Assembly: GCA_030526665.1 (NCBI GenBank) | Contig: JAUNCI010000011.1 | Location: forward strand, 1-42,687 | Source of the DNA: Eubacteriales bacterium | GTDB lineage: Bacteria; Bacillota; Clostridia; Lachnospirales; Lachnospiraceae | Direction: 5' to 3' | Length of the DNA stretch: 42,687 bases | In this document: positions 16,348 to 26,662 of the stretch, in pieces | Position numbering within the stretch: the first letter of the stretch is position 1 | Layout: each line of letters opens with the position of its first letter | The notes under the pieces: generated by a model | Database searches by the model: none | What the model was told of the DNA's origin: nothing | What the model saw: only the letters and a program-made list of their open reading frames with translations | Program-made: the position numbers and the translations under genes

Positions 16348-19179
16348 CTATAAATACTTTTTCAGATACTGACCGGTATAAGATTCCGGCACTTTGGCAA
16401 CCTGCTCCGGGGTTCCTTTTGCAATCACGGTTCCGCCTTTGTCTCCGCCTTCCGGTCCCATATCAATAATATAGTCCGCTGTTTTGATCACATCCAGATT
16501 ATGCTCAATTACAACCACCGTATTTCCGCCTTCCGTCAAACGCTGCAGAATTTCTACCAGACGATGAACATCTTCAAAATGCAGTCCCGTTGTCGGCTCA
16601 TCCAGAATATAAATGGTTTTTCCGGTGCTGCGCTTACTCAGCTCCGTCGCCAGTTTTATACGCTGAGCTTCTCCTCCGGACAATTCCGTAGACGGCTGTC
16701 CCAGACGAATATAAGAAAGGCCAACATCATTCAACGTGTCGATTTTTCTGCGAATAGAAGGTACATTTTCAAAAAAGCTCTGCGCTTCTTCCACTGTCAT
16801 ATGAAGCACATCATAGATATTTTTGTCTTTGTAACGTACATCAAGTGTTTCACGGTTATAACGTTTTCCTTTGCAAACCTCACATGGTACGTAAACATCC
16901 GGCAAAAAGTGCATTTCAATTTTGATAATTCCATCACCGGAACAAGCCTCACATCGTCCGCCTTTCACATTAAAACTGAAGCGTCCTTTGCTGTAGCCTT
17001 TCGCTTTCGCATCTTTTGTCGCTGCAAAAAGATCTCGAATCGAATCGAAAACACCTGTATAAGTTGCCGGATTGGATCTAGGCGTTCTTCCGATCGGCGA
17101 CTGATCAATATTGATAACTTTATCTAAGTTCTCCAGTCCTTCGATTTTTTTGTGTTTTCCCGGAATTGTACGTGCACGGTTCAAATCTCTTGCGAGTGCC
17201 TTATACAAAACTTCATTAATCAGTGAGCTTTTTCCGGAACCGGATACACCCGTAATACAGGTCAATACGCCAAGCGGAATATCCACGTTCACATTTTTGA
17301 GGTTATTTTCTGCCGCACCTTTAATTTTCAGGAATTTCTCCGCTTTACGTCGCTTTGTCGGAACCGGTATTTTCTTTTTCCCGCTCAGATAAGCACCGGT
17401 TATGGATTCCGGATTTTTCATCAAATCCTCTACAGTGCCCATTTCCACCAATTGTCCACCATGTTCACCGGCTCCCGGCCCGATATCCACAACAAGATCC
17501 GCCGCGCGCATAGTATCTTCATCATGCTCAACAACGATCAGACTATTTCCCAGATCACGAAGTCCCATCAATGAATTCAACAGTTTATCATTGTCTCTTT
17601 GATGAAGTCCGATACTCGGTTCGTCCAAAATGTACGCAACGCCGACCAGACCGGAGCCGATCTGAGTTGCAAGTCGAATTCGCTGTGCTTCGCCGCCTGA
17701 TAATGTTGCGGTCGCTCTTCCAAGTGATAAATAATTCAATCCAACATCCGCCAAAAAACGAACACGGGCTCTGATTTCCTTTAATATCTGTTTTCCAATG
17801 ATTTTCTGCTGTTCGGTAAGGCTCATAGCATCCAAAAATGCACGAAGATCATCAATCGCCATATTTGTAATTTCATGGATGTTTTTATCTCCTACCGTTA
17901 CTGCCAGAGCTTCCGGTTTCAAACGCTGTCCTTTACAGCATTTACATGGAGTAATCTGCATATAACTTTCATATTCCTGTTTGGCAGACTCAGAAGCAGT
18001 TTCCCTATATCGCTGCTGTACATTTCGAATCAGACCCGGAAAAGCCACATCATAAATGCCTTCGCCTCGCTGCCCCTTGTAATGAACTTTTACCTCATGT
18101 CCGTTTGTACCGTTGATCAGAATATCCTGAACTTTCTTTGAGTATTTCTCGAATGGTGTATCCAGCGAAAAGCCGTATTCTGCAGAAAGAGCTTCCAGAA
18201 TTGCATGTGTAAAGCTTCCGGCTTTATTGCTGGACTGCCAGCCGAGAACTACGATTGCCCCCTGTTCAATACTGAGACTCTTATCCGGAATCATAAGATC
18301 CGCATCAAATTCCATCTTGGTTCCTAAGCCGGAGCATTCCGGGCAGGCACCAAAAGGATTGTTAAATGAAAAACTTCTAGGTTCAATCTCATTAATACTT
18401 ATTTCGCAATCCGGGCAGGCAAAACTCTGGCTGAAATTCAAAATATTTCCATCCATAGTGTCCACCATAAGCAGCCCATCTGCCAATTCCATAATGGTTT
18501 CGATGGAATCTGTCAGTCGTTTCTGAATTCCCGGTTTTACGATCAGACGATCGACTACGATTTCAATGTTATGCTTAATATTTTTGTCCAGTGAAATTTC
18601 TTCGGACAGTTCATACAAATTCCCATCGATCTGCACACGAACATATCCGCTGTGTTTTGCATGTTCCAAAAGTTTTGCATGCGTTCCTTTTCTGCCTCGT
18701 ACAACCGGTGCCAGAAGCTGAATTCTGGTTCGTTCCGGAAGTTCCATTATTCGATCCACAATCTGATCTACCGTCTGCTTACTGATTTCACGGCCGCATT
18801 TCGGGCAGTGCGGAATTCCGATTCTCGCATACAGCAAACGAAAATAATCATAGATTTCCGTAACGGTTCCCACTGTTGATCGAGGATTTCGATTCGTTGC
18901 TTTTTGATCCAGAGAAATTGCAGGCGGCAGTCCTTCTATGCTTTCCACATCCGGCTTTTCCATCTGTCCGAGGAATTGTCGGGCATAGGAAGAAAGCGAT
19001 TCCATATATCTTCGCTGACCTTCTGCATAAATCGTATCAAAAGCCAGAGAAGACTTTCCGGATCCGCTCAATCCGGTCAATACTACAAACTGGTCTCTCG
19101 GAATGTCTACACTGAGATTTTTCAGATTGTTAACATTCGCACCTCGAATTCTAATAAATTGTTTCTTATTTTCCTGCAT
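16348..19179 (-). CDS. uvrA: UvrABC excinuclease subunit A
   Basis: 943 aa, full length. It has two ABC ATPase modules: Walker A GLSGSGKS at 36-43 with [16 protein letters not shown], and GVSGSGKSS in the second half with [16 protein letters not shown] and [11 protein letters not shown]. Two zinc modules are visible (CPDC...CPEC and CEAC...CEVC). It recognises bulky DNA lesions and loads UvrB. GGAGGAAAT precedes the ATG. It starts 21 bases after hemW, so it probably belongs to the lepA-lipoprotein-hemW unit. uvrB and uvrC are not adjacent. Confidence 0.98.
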   Translation of the reverse strand: MQENKKQFIRIRGANVNNLKNLSVDIPRDQFVVLTGLSGSGKSSLAFDTIYAEGQRRYMESLSSYARQFLGQMEKPDVESIEGLPPAISLDQKATNRNPRSTVGTVTEIYDYFRLLYARIGIPHCPKCGREISKQTVDQIVDRIMELPERTRIQLLAPVVRGRKGTHAKLLEHAKHSGYVRVQIDGNLYELSEEISLDKNIKHNIEIVVDRLIVKPGIQKRLTDSIETIMELADGLLMVDTMDGNILNFSQSFACPDCEISINEIEPRSFSFNNPFGACPECSGLGTKMEFDADLMIPDKSLSIEQGAIVVLGWQSSNKAGSFTHAILEALSAEYGFSLDTPFEKYSKKVQDILINGTNGHEVKVHYKGQRGEGIYDVAFPGLIRNVQQRYRETASESAKQEYESYMQITPCKCCKGQRLKPEALAVTVGDKNIHEITNMAIDDLRAFLDAMSLTEQQKIIGKQILKEIRARVRFLADVGLNYLSLGRATATLSGGEAQRIRLATQIGSGLVGVAYILDEPSIGLHQRDNDKLLNSLMGLRDLGNSLIVVEHDEDTMRAADLVVDIGPGAGEHGGQLVEMGTVEDLMKNPESITGAYLSGKKKIPVPTKRRKAEKFLKIKGAAENNLKNVNVDIPLGVLTCITGVSGSGKSSLINEVLYKALARDLNRARTIPGKHKKIEGLENLDKVINIDQSPIGRTPRSNPATYTGVFDSIRDLFAATKDAKAKGYSKGRFSFNVKGGRCEACSGDGIIKIEMHFLPDVYVPCEVCKGKRYNRETLDVRYKDKNIYDVLHMTVEEAQSFFENVPSIRRKIDTLNDVGLSYIRLGQPSTELSGGEAQRIKLATELSKRSTGKTIYILDEPTTGLHFEDVHRLVEILQRLTEGGNTVVVIEHNLDVIKTADYIIDMGPEGGDKGGTVIAKGTPEQVAKVPESYTGQYLKKYL

Positions 19180-19200
19180 ATTTCCTCCGTCAATTCTATT

Positions 19201-20355
19201 CTATAAAAGAAACTCTGCCATTACCGCATTACTGACATGTATTCCTTTTCTCGTCAAAAAGATCCTGTCATTCTCATCTTTGAGCAATGCGTATTCCGTA
19301 TATTTGCGAATTACGTCCCGGTAATACTGCTCAACCGGAACACCAAAACACTTCTGAAACTGTGTTTTGGAAATCCCTTCCGTTCTGCGCAGTCCCAGAA
19401 ACATAAATTCTTCAATTTGATTTTCTCTCGTCAGTCTTTGCCTGTGTTCTCGAATCTGTTCAGGACTGCTGCTGTATTCTATATAATCAGCAAGATCCGT
19501 TGTATTTGTAAAGCGCTCTCCCCGATAAAGTGAAGATGCTCCAAGTCCGAGTCCCAGGTATTCCTGCATGGTCCAGTATCCATCATTATGTCTGCAGACA
19601 TATCCTTTTTGGGCATAATTTGATATTTCATACTGTTCATAATCATATTCCCGCAAAATCTTTGCAGTATCCTCATACATCTGATACTCATCATCTTCGG
19701 AAGGAAGATTAAGCTCCATCGCAGCAAAAGGTGTTCCTTCCTCAATAATTAAACTGTATGCCGAAATATGCTCCGGGTGCAGGGCTGCAATTTTTCTGAG
19801 ATTTTCTTCCCATTTCTGCGGGGTCTGATCCGGCAGTGCAAACATCAGATCCACATTTATATTGGTGAAACCGCAGAATCTGGCCAGCCGATAGTTTTCT
19901 TCAAACACCGAATAATCGTGTATACGCCCCAGCATTTTCAATTCATCACCATTCGGAGACTGAAGACCCATGCTAAGCCGATTAATACCACTGGCACGAT
20001 ATTTCATCAGTTTTTCTTTTGTCAAAGTCCCCGGATTTGTTTCTATGGTAATCTCTGCATGATCATCGATCGTAAATTTCTCCTGCAGGCATTTCATAAT
20101 TTCTACGATCAGATCTGCCTCCAGTATAGACGGTGTCCCACCGCCGATAAATATGGAAGAGACAGAATACTCTGCCTCTTCCCGAATACCATTGATTTCA
20201 TTTGTAAGTGCTTTTACATATTCTTTCTGTGTATTCTCTGAAGCCGGTCCGGATAAAAAGTCACAATACCGACATTTTCGTACACAAAACGGAATGTGTA
20301 TATACAATTCCAGGTTTTTCTTTTCCTTTGTCACTTCTAATTTATTTCCAGTCAT
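19201..20355 (-). CDS. hemW: HemW, radical-SAM heme chaperone (HemN-like)
   Basis: About 384 aa. The radical-SAM signature [10 protein letters not shown] (CxxxCxxC; Cys27/31/34 numbered from the TTG at 20364) sits right after the YIHIPFC start typical of Hem[36 protein letters not shown] and [12 protein letters not shown] follow. HemW proteins deliver heme rather than oxidising coproporphyrinogen. The start is uncertain: TTG at 20364 or ATG at 20355, neither with a clear ribosome site. Gene order lepA-hemW is conserved in Firmicutes; here a lipoprotein gene lies between them, and hrcA does not follow. Confidence 0.92.
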   Translation of the reverse strand: MTGNKLEVTKEKKNLELYIHIPFCVRKCRYCDFLSGPASENTQKEYVKALTNEINGIREEAEYSVSSIFIGGGTPSILEADLIVEIMKCLQEKFTIDDHAEITIETNPGTLTKEKLMKYRASGINRLSMGLQSPNGDELKMLGRIHDYSVFEENYRLARFCGFTNINVDLMFALPDQTPQKWEENLRKIAALHPEHISAYSLIIEEGTPFAAMELNLPSEDDEYQMYEDTAKILREYDYEQYEISNYAQKGYVCRHNDGYWTMQEYLGLGLGASSLYRGERFTNTTDLADYIEYSSSPEQIREHRQRLTRENQIEEFMFLGLRRTEGISKTQFQKCFGVPVEQYYRDVIRKYTEYALLKDENDRIFLTRKGIHVSNAVMAEFLL

Positions 20356-20391
20356 TTTTGTCAATTACATCTATTATATCTTTGTTCGTTC

Positions 20392-20802
20392 CTACTCTTC
20401 TGAATCCTCAGAGTAATCATCATAAGAATCATCGTATGAATCATAGGAGTCATCTGAGGAATCTTCTGTATTTTCGGAACTATCCGACTCGTTTGAAGAT
20501 TCATTCGATTCGCTCTGTGCATCTGCATTCGTTCCTTCCGGAGTCGGTGTTACAGGAAGCGGAGTCGGAGCCGCATCCGGATTTTCCAGGAGATATAAAT
20601 TCGTCATTGTCACATTGTCTTTGGTAACGATGGCATTCGGATTTATCTCTTCTGCTTCCGGAGTGATCACAGGCGTTGGCGTAATCGTAATTTTCAGCAC
20701 CTGCTGTGTTGCTGCATCTTTTTCTTTTTTGCCACATCCAATCAGACTTATAGACAACAGCGCGGCTATAAGCATGATTGTCACTATTCTGATTCTATTC
20801 AT
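20392..20802 (-). CDS. Small lipoprotein with Pro/Thr linkers and acidic Ser-rich tail
   Basis: 136 aa. Signal peptide with a lipobox (LIGC, Cys23), so it should be lipid-anchored outside the membrane. The rest looks unstructured: Thr-Pro segments (ITITPTPVITPEAE, TPLPVTPTPEG), then a tail made almost only of Ser, Asp, Glu, Tyr and Asn from about residue 95. I recognise no catalytic domain. It lies 52 bases after lepA and 36 bases before hemW, probably in the same transcript. Confidence 0.75.
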   Translation of the reverse strand: MNRIRIVTIMLIAALLSISLIGCGKKEKDAATQQVLKITITPTPVITPEAEEINPNAIVTKDNVTMTNLYLLENPDAAPTPLPVTPTPEGTNADAQSESNESSNESDSSENTEDSSDDSYDSYDDSYDDYSEDSEE

Positions 20803-20854
20803 TGCTTTTCTTTGTATCCCCCTGAAAGTTTAATCGAAAATCAAACTCTCATCA

Positions 20855-22663
20855 TTAATTTTCATCCAATTTCAATACACTCATAAATGCCTTCTGTGGA
20901 ATTTCTACGTTTCCAACCTGACGCATTCGTTTTTTACCTTCCTTCTGTTTTTCCAGAAGTTTCTTCTTTCGGCTGATATCACCGCCATAACATTTGGCAA
21001 GAACGTCTTTTCTCATTGCTCGAACCGTTTCACGTGCGATGATTTTGCTTCCGACTGCTGCCTGAATTGGAATTTCAAAAAGCTGTCTCGGAATTTCCTC
21101 TTTCAGTTTCTCGCACATTTTACGTCCACGTTCATAGGCTGTCTGTGCATGAACGATAAAGGAAAGGGCGTCTACTTCTTCTTTGTTTACCAGAATATCA
21201 AGTTTTACAAGTTCACTTCTCTCATAGCCTTTCATTTCATAATCCAGAGAAGCGTATCCTCGTGAGCGTGATTTCAGTGCATCAAAGAAATCATAGATAA
21301 TCTCATTTAACGGAAGTGTGTATTTCAGAAGTGCACGTGTTTCTTCCATATATTCCATACCTTCATACTGTCCGCGGCGTTCCTGGCAAAGTTCCATGAT
21401 TGCACCGATAAACTCCGTAGTAACCATGATTTCCGCTTTTACCATAGGTTCTTCCATATATTCGATTTCTGAAGGATCCGGAAGGTTTGTCGGGTTCGTC
21501 AGATCAATAACCTCTCCATTTGTCTTGTATACTTTGTAAATAACACTCGGTGCGGTCGTAACAAGATCCAGATTATATTCTCGTTCCAAACGTTCCTGAA
21601 TAATTTCCAGATGCAGAAGTCCCAAAAATCCACAGCGGAATCCAAAGCCAAGTGCAATCGATGTTTCCGGTTCATAATATAAAGAAGCATCATTGAGCTG
21701 CAGTTTTTCCAGAGCATCTCTTAAATCTCCGTATTTGGCTCCATCAGCCGGATACAATCCACAATAAACCATCGGATTTACCTTTTTATAACCCGGCAGT
21801 GCTTCCTCACATGGACGATTTGCATCGGTTACGGTATCGCCGACACGGGTATCGCGAACATTTTTGATAGACGCAGTAATGTAGCCTACGCTTCCTGCCG
21901 TCAGCTCATCACAGGCAATAAACTGTCCTGCTCCGAAATATCCAACTTCAACAACCTCGGCAGTAAAGCCGGTCGCCATCATTTTCATCTGTGTTCCTTT
22001 GCGCACACGTCCATCCATCAGACGACAGAATACGATAACCCCTTTGTATGGATCATAGACAGAGTCAAAAATCAAAGCTTTTAAAGGTGCATCCACATCA
22101 CCGACAGGAGCAGGAATGCGATGAACGATTTCTTCGAGAACGTCCTCAATGTTTAATCCCGTTTTTGCGGAGATCTGTGGTGCATCCTGTGCCTCGATTC
22201 CGATCACATCTTCAATTTCGTTTATAACTCGCTCCGGCTGCGCACTCGGAAGATCGATTTTATTGATTACAGGAAATACATCCAGATCATGATCCAAAGC
22301 CATATATACATTGGCCAAAGTCTGCGCTTCAATTCCCTGTGCCGCATCAACAACCAGAATTGCACCGTCACATGCTGCAAGACTTCGCGAAACTTCATAA
22401 TTGAAATCGACATGTCCCGGTGTATCGATCAGGTTAAAAATATACTCTTCTCCGTCTTTGGCTTTATATACGGTACGAACCGCCTGTGATTTAATCGTGA
22501 TTCCACGTTCACGCTCCAGGTCCATATTGTCAAGCACCTGAGACTGCATCTCTCGCTCCGTTAAAAGGCCGGTTTTTTCAATAATACGGTCCGCCAGTGT
22601 AGACTTACCGTGATCTATATGGGCAATAATACAAAAATTGCGAATTTTACTCTGGTCTGTCAT
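20855..22663 (-). CDS. lepA: Elongation factor 4 (LepA) GTPase
   Basis: 602 aa from the ATG at 22661-22663, which has AGGAGG 10 bases upstream; a TTG three codons earlier is too close to that site. G-domain motifs are AHIDHGKST (G1), [10 protein letters not shown] (G2), DTPGHVDF (G3) and [11 protein letters not shown] (G4). The LepA C-terminal segment ([24 protein letters not shown]) is complete. It is a ribosome-associated translation factor. It diverges from rpsT across a 230-base region with promoters in both directions. In Bacillus, gpr and spoIIP separate rpsT and lepA; they are absent here. Confidence 0.98.
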   Translation of the reverse strand: MTDQSKIRNFCIIAHIDHGKSTLADRIIEKTGLLTEREMQSQVLDNMDLERERGITIKSQAVRTVYKAKDGEEYIFNLIDTPGHVDFNYEVSRSLAACDGAILVVDAAQGIEAQTLANVYMALDHDLDVFPVINKIDLPSAQPERVINEIEDVIGIEAQDAPQISAKTGLNIEDVLEEIVHRIPAPVGDVDAPLKALIFDSVYDPYKGVIVFCRLMDGRVRKGTQMKMMATGFTAEVVEVGYFGAGQFIACDELTAGSVGYITASIKNVRDTRVGDTVTDANRPCEEALPGYKKVNPMVYCGLYPADGAKYGDLRDALEKLQLNDASLYYEPETSIALGFGFRCGFLGLLHLEIIQERLEREYNLDLVTTAPSVIYKVYKTNGEVIDLTNPTNLPDPSEIEYMEEPMVKAEIMVTTEFIGAIMELCQERRGQYEGMEYMEETRALLKYTLPLNEIIYDFFDALKSRSRGYASLDYEMKGYERSELVKLDILVNKEEVDALSFIVHAQTAYERGRKMCEKLKEEIPRQLFEIPIQAAVGSKIIARETVRAMRKDVLAKCYGGDISRKKKLLEKQKEGKKRMRQVGNVEIPQKAFMSVLKLDEN

Positions 22664-22705
22664 CAAAGACAATCCTCCTATTTACTGATATTTCTGTAAT
22701 GTGTT

Positions 22706-22735
22706 ATTATAGCATAAGTCAATTTGTTTTGTCAG
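22706..22735 (-). promoter_or_regulatory. lepA promoter (extended -10)
   Basis: Minus-strand CTGACA (22730-22735), 18-base spacer, TATAAT (22706-22711), with TGC immediately before the -10. About 45 bases upstream of the lepA ATG. Confidence 0.7.
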
Positions 22736-22791
22736 TTTGTTTTATAGAATTTATTATGTTTTATTAATTTTGAATAATTCTAAAATAAATA

Positions 22792-22820
22792 TTGACATTA
22801 TTTAACAATTGTACTAAGAT
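22792..22820 (+). promoter_or_regulatory. rpsT promoter
   Basis: TTGACA (22792-22797) and TAAGAT (22815-22820) with a 17-base spacer, near consensus. Transcription should begin about 22827, giving a leader of about 70 bases. Confidence 0.8.
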
Positions 22821-22828
22821 AATTAAGC

Positions 22829-22866
22829 ATGTTCGCAGAGACGCCCGTGTCTGTTTCTGCGGCTAA
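22829..22866 (+). other. Leader hairpin upstream of rpsT
   Basis: The leader contains TTCGCAGA paired with TCTGCG...AA (core CGCAGA/TCTGCG, 6 bp) enclosing GACGCCCGTGTC, which can form a short inner stem. There is no U-tract, so it is not a terminator. A role in S20 autoregulation is an inference. Confidence 0.45.
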
Positions 22867-22895
22867 CAAATTAAATTGAAGTGGAGGTGTACACA

Positions 22896-23159
22896 TTGGC
22901 AAATATTAAATCCGCAAAGAAAAGAATTCTTGTAAACAGAACAAAACAGGCAAGAAATAAATCTATCAGATCTGCAGTTAAAACATCTATCAAAAAAGTT
23001 GACGCAGCAGTAGCAGCTAAAGATTTAACAGCAGCTCAGGACGCTCTTAAAGTTGCTATTTCTAAAATCGAAAAAGCTACAGCTAAAGGCGTTTATCATA
23101 AAAACAATTGTGCAAGAAAAGTTTCTCGTCTTGCAAAAGCTGTTAACACTATTAAATAA
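22896..23159 (+). CDS. rpsT: 30S ribosomal protein S20
   Basis: 87 aa when started at the TTG at 22896, preceded by GGAGGTG; this yields the family-standard N-terminus MANIKSAKKRI. Translating from the upstream in-frame GTG at 22881 would add five residues not seen in S20. It is highly basic and helical, as expected for a primary 16S rRNA-binding protein. It is the only plus-strand gene in the first 34 kb, with its own promoter and terminator. A TTG start is also known for E. coli rpsT, where poor initiation is part of autoregulation. Confidence 0.97.
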   Translation: MANIKSAKKRILVNRTKQARNKSIRSAVKTSIKKVDAAVAAKDLTAAQDALKVAISKIEKATAKGVYHKNNCARKVSRLAKAVNTIK

Positions 23160-23194
23160 TTGATTTTAATTATAAGCTTATAACTAAAAGGAAA

Positions 23195-23225
23195 GCAGTC
23201 ACAACCGTCATGTGACTGCTTTTTT
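23195..23225 (+). terminator. rpsT intrinsic terminator
   Basis: Perfect 9-bp stem GCAGTCACA/TGTGACTGC (23195-23203, 23211-23219), 7-base loop and six T. On the minus strand the hairpin is followed by TTTCCTTTT, so it may also stop transcription coming from holA. Confidence 0.92.
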
Positions 23226-23291
23226 ATTTCCTTTTTACATCATCAGTATTTTTTATATTATCTGCTTTTAGTATATTATCTGTTTTTTCTT

Positions 23292-24284
23292 TTACTTCTT
23301 CTGGCTCATTTCGACAATTACCAGCTCCACACTCAGGTTATCCGCCAAACGTCCGCTCTTTACCGCTTCATCCGCTTCGACAAGATTTGTAAGAGCCTGC
23401 TTCAGCTCACTTTCTGAATACTCTCTCACGCAGCGCATCAATCCTTTCAGAATATAAGTCGAAACTTTCATTTTCGAAGCGATTTCAGGCTGTGCGACAC
23501 CTTCTCTTGTCATCTGCTTGATCAATAACAGCTGTCTGTACTGTCGAATCATATTTGCTCTGATTTTCATCGGCGGGACTCTGAGATTCAGTAAATCATA
23601 ATACAGATCCAGTGCTCGCTTTTGATTTCGCTCTGTCACCGCACGAATCATATCAAAAATACGATCTTCCAGTTTTGTAATACAGATCGCATCAATATCC
23701 TCAGCTGTCACAATCTCATTCTCACCAACATAACTGATCAGTTTTTCCACTTCCATACGAATCGTATTCATATCCAGACCTGTTTTGGATAACAGATATT
23801 CCGTATCTCTGATTGTAATCTTTTTGTGTTCTATTTTCAGAAGCTGTCCGACCCAGGTCATAAGCTGTTTTTCGTCCGGAGTCGTAAACTCTGCAGCATA
23901 TCCACATCCGCCTTTTGCGGTGATGGCCTTATACACACGGCTTCTTTTATCTACTTCTGTTTCTGCAAACACCAGATAGAGATAATCCGGAATCTCCTTC
24001 AGATAGTCTGCCAATTCATCACATTTATTTTTTAGAAATCCGGTATCCTGAAACAGTATCACTCTTCTCTCTGCAAAAAAAGGAATGGTTTCACACAAAT
24101 CGATTACTTCTCGAACATTGATTCCTTTTCCTTCGAACACGCGAAAATTCATGGAATCATCGTCAGGATTTAATGCCTTAAGCAGATTTTTTTTGTACTG
24201 CTGCACAAGATATGTCTCACTTCCATAAAGCAAATAAATTTGTTTAAATGTCTGATTTTTGATATCCTGTTGAATTATTTTCAT
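23292..24284 (-). CDS. holA: DNA polymerase III subunit delta
   Basis: 330 aa, matching HolA/YqeN. Characteristic segments are IYLLYGSETYLVQQYKKNLL, FFAERRVILFQDTGF, DYLYLVFAETEVDKRSRVYKAI and the C-terminal LRVPPMKIRANMIRQYRQLL...ILKGLMRCVREYSESELKQAL. It loads the sliding clamp as part of the clamp loader. It follows comEC, the conserved Firmicutes order, and has its own candidate promoter at the comEC stop and a structured 130-base leader. The ribosome site (AGGAA) is weak. Confidence 0.95.
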   Translation of the reverse strand: MKIIQQDIKNQTFKQIYLLYGSETYLVQQYKKNLLKALNPDDDSMNFRVFEGKGINVREVIDLCETIPFFAERRVILFQDTGFLKNKCDELADYLKEIPDYLYLVFAETEVDKRSRVYKAITAKGGCGYAAEFTTPDEKQLMTWVGQLLKIEHKKITIRDTEYLLSKTGLDMNTIRMEVEKLISYVGENEIVTAEDIDAICITKLEDRIFDMIRAVTERNQKRALDLYYDLLNLRVPPMKIRANMIRQYRQLLLIKQMTREGVAQPEIASKMKVSTYILKGLMRCVREYSESELKQALTNLVEADEAVKSGRLADNLSVELVIVEMSQKK

Positions 24285-24319
24285 TTCCTATCTTCTTTCA
24301 TTTCTATTCTTTAAGATTA

Positions 24320-24369
24320 TTCGCGATGGCGAACATTTCTCCGCTCAATCGTCTGATTCTGAAGCGGAG
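24320..24369 (-). other. Two hairpins in the holA leader
   Basis: One stem pairs CTCCGCT with AGCGGAG (24339-24345, 24363-24369) with an inner AATC/GATT stem. A second is TTCGC/GCGAA (24320-24324, 24329-24333) with a 4-base loop. Neither has a U-tract. Their function is unknown. Confidence 0.45.
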
Positions 24370-24389
24370 TATTCTGCCTTATTGTTGAT

Positions 24390-24418
24390 AAAATATCATA
24401 TTAAAAAGCACTCGTCAA
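24390..24418 (-). promoter_or_regulatory. Candidate holA promoter overlapping the comEC stop
   Basis: Minus-strand TTGACG (24413-24418), 17-base spacer, TATTTT (24390-24395). The -35 is close to consensus, the -10 less so. Confidence 0.45.
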
Positions 24419-26658
24419 TCGAAAGCACTTTCGCAGATCTCGATCGCACCGCTCTGATCCGTACGCATAATTTCAGCACCGATTTTTTCCAGTCTTTCCA
24501 ACGTCTCCGCTGCGGGATGTCCATATCGATTTCCTGCAGAGACAGAAATCGCCGCCACTTCCGGCCGGATTTGCTCCAGAAAGTCTTCTCCGGTCGAATA
24601 CCTCGATCCGTGATGTCCCACCTTCAAAAAATCCACGTCCTGCAGCAGCGGAGATATTTTTTCTTCCGTTTCCATACCGACATCCCCCATAAACAGCCCC
24701 AAAAAAGAGCCATGCCTCAGTCGCAGAACCAGTGCGTCCTCATTAACGTCTTTTCCCGAGGCTCCTTTTTCAGGAGATAAAATTTTCCACTCTGTATTTT
24801 TTGTCGTCAGCGTATCTCCCTGTTTCGCCGTAACCACCTCAATATTGACTGCTTCTGCCAGTTCACACAGTTTTTTGTATGCAGGTGAAGGCTCGGCGAT
24901 TTGCGGCATAACGATTCTGTAAATTCTGATATTCAATAATCGTTTTTGTATCATTTCGAGCATTTCTACAATACCGCTGATATGATCCTCATCAGAATGT
25001 GATACAAATACTGTTGTAATTCTATCAATACCACGATATTTCAAAAATGGAACGATCTGGTATTTTCCGATATTTTTTTTGCTTGTGCTTCCGCCATCTA
25101 CCATGTAGCATTCTTTTTCCGGCGTTTCCACAACAATGCAATCCCCCTGCCCGATATCCAGACATGTAATACGCATTGATGAAAGCGGACGAATCGTCAA
25201 AATGAACACTGCAATGATCATAAGACAAAATGCAGTCATACACCTGTAAATGTTCTCATGATCTTTCTTGTATATTTTCTCAGGTATCCTCTGCTTCATC
25301 TTCTTACATACTTTTTCGCGTATTTTCTTCATTATGACGATTTCATTCGTCAATATCAGTACCATAAGTGCAATCAACGCGATGTAGCAGACAACCTGCC
25401 AGGGTTTCGGTGCTCCGGCAATCCATGTCATCATTGTGTTTCCCGCAGTTAAATCACTCAGCCACTCATATATATGAAGCAGAACTCTTCCCGGCAGGAT
25501 CAGCAGCTTACCTGCCGGCAAAAAGATCAGGCCGGACAAAAGTGCCAGAACTCCACTTCCCACCAAAATGCCTGCTGTAGGCAAAATCAATAGATTCAGA
25601 AAAAAGCCCGCCAGAGAAATCTCTCCGAATGAAAGCAGTGATACCGGCAGCATTGCGATCTGAATCGCCAGTCCCGGAGCTATTTTGTTCCATATTTTAT
25701 TTTTCGAGAGGCTTTTCAAGGCCGGAGCGATAACGCCTATTCCAATCACCGCACTGAAAGACAGCCAGAAACTGCTGCTGTAGAGATACGCCGGTGTATC
25801 AAAAAGGAGCAGTATTGCCGCAATAGAAAGTCCGGTCATCGTATCATAAATTCTACCGGTAATTCTTGCAATCATCATAAGTACAAACATACTCATAGCA
25901 CGAACAATAGCCGATGATCCTCCCGTCAGCGTACCGTAAAACAGCATCAGCCACATAGACAAAAGACCGGAAGGCCAGATTCCCAGTCCCATTCGCTGCA
26001 ATAATGCAAATAATCCCATGGCAATAATGCCCAGGTGCATGCCAGAAATACTTAGCAGGTGCATAATTCCGGCCATCTGAAAACGTATTTTCACCTCCTC
26101 ATCCAGGTTTCGTTTATCTCCCAGGATAATCGCCTGAAAAACCGATGCATCTTCCTGTGCAATTGCACATAATATATTTTGAAGATAGGCCTTCATTTTT
26201 GCCAGAATCGCCGCAGAAATATCAATAGGTGCACTCATCTTTTTGATCCTGGCTTTTTTCATCTGATAATATATATGCCGGCAGGCATAGTATTGCCGAC
26301 TGTCAAATTCTCCCGGATTTCTTTTTGGGGGAATTCGTTCCAGTTTCCCCGAAAGCAGACAATATGCCCCCACATTTGCCTGATCGTTTGAACTGATATA
26401 TGCTTTTATATTTTTTATGGGTAATTTTTTTGATTTGTAAATTAGATATGCATTTTTCAGATAGACAGATTTTCCATAATCTGTTACTTCACACTGGTCG
26501 ATGATCCCATAAATCTCCGATTCGGGATGCTCCTCGATCCATCTTTGCGTATTTTGTGAAATAGGACTTCCTGTGATAATCGGAAGCCCTATAAATTCAG
26601 CAAAATAAAAACAACCTATGATAAACAGACAGGCAAGACACATGGGCCGCCTTGTCAT
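24415..26658 (-). CDS. comEC: ComEC/Rec2 DNA-uptake channel
   Basis: 747 aa. It has an N-terminal OB-like DUF4131 region (about 40-150, with GAYCLLSGKLERIPPKRNPGEFD), the competence helix bundle (about 165-480, with HLLSISGMHLGI, the ComEC hallmark) and a C-terminal metallo-beta-lactamase domain (about 500-740: CLDIGQGDCIVVETP, FVSHSDEDHISGIVEML, VGHHGSRYST). It transports single-stranded DNA across the membrane in natural transformation; the C-terminal domain is a proposed nuclease. It starts 4 bases after the GerMN gene, with its ribosome site inside that gene's end. Confidence 0.95.
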   Translation of the reverse strand: MTRRPMCLACLFIIGCFYFAEFIGLPIITGSPISQNTQRWIEEHPESEIYGIIDQCEVTDYGKSVYLKNAYLIYKSKKLPIKNIKAYISSNDQANVGAYCLLSGKLERIPPKRNPGEFDSRQYYACRHIYYQMKKARIKKMSAPIDISAAILAKMKAYLQNILCAIAQEDASVFQAIILGDKRNLDEEVKIRFQMAGIMHLLSISGMHLGIIAMGLFALLQRMGLGIWPSGLLSMWLMLFYGTLTGGSSAIVRAMSMFVLMMIARITGRIYDTMTGLSIAAILLLFDTPAYLYSSSFWLSFSAVIGIGVIAPALKSLSKNKIWNKIAPGLAIQIAMLPVSLLSFGEISLAGFFLNLLILPTAGILVGSGVLALLSGLIFLPAGKLLILPGRVLLHIYEWLSDLTAGNTMMTWIAGAPKPWQVVCYIALIALMVLILTNEIVIMKKIREKVCKKMKQRIPEKIYKKDHENIYRCMTAFCLMIIAVFILTIRPLSSMRITCLDIGQGDCIVVETPEKECYMVDGGSTSKKNIGKYQIVPFLKYRGIDRITTVFVSHSDEDHISGIVEMLEMIQKRLLNIRIYRIVMPQIAEPSPAYKKLCELAEAVNIEVVTAKQGDTLTTKNTEWKILSPEKGASGKDVNEDALVLRLRHGSFLGLFMGDVGMETEEKISPLLQDVDFLKVGHHGSRYSTGEDFLEQIRPEVAAISVSAGNRYGHPAAETLERLEKIGAEIMRTDQSGAIEICESAFD

Positions 26659-26662
26659 TTTT

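Noticed and set aside
22664-22791. Extra small gene in the rpsT-lepA gap
   Set aside because: The sequence is AT-rich promoter DNA with no frame preceded by a ribosome site.
24339-24369. Terminator between comEC and holA
   Set aside because: A stable hairpin exists but no T-run follows it on either strand.
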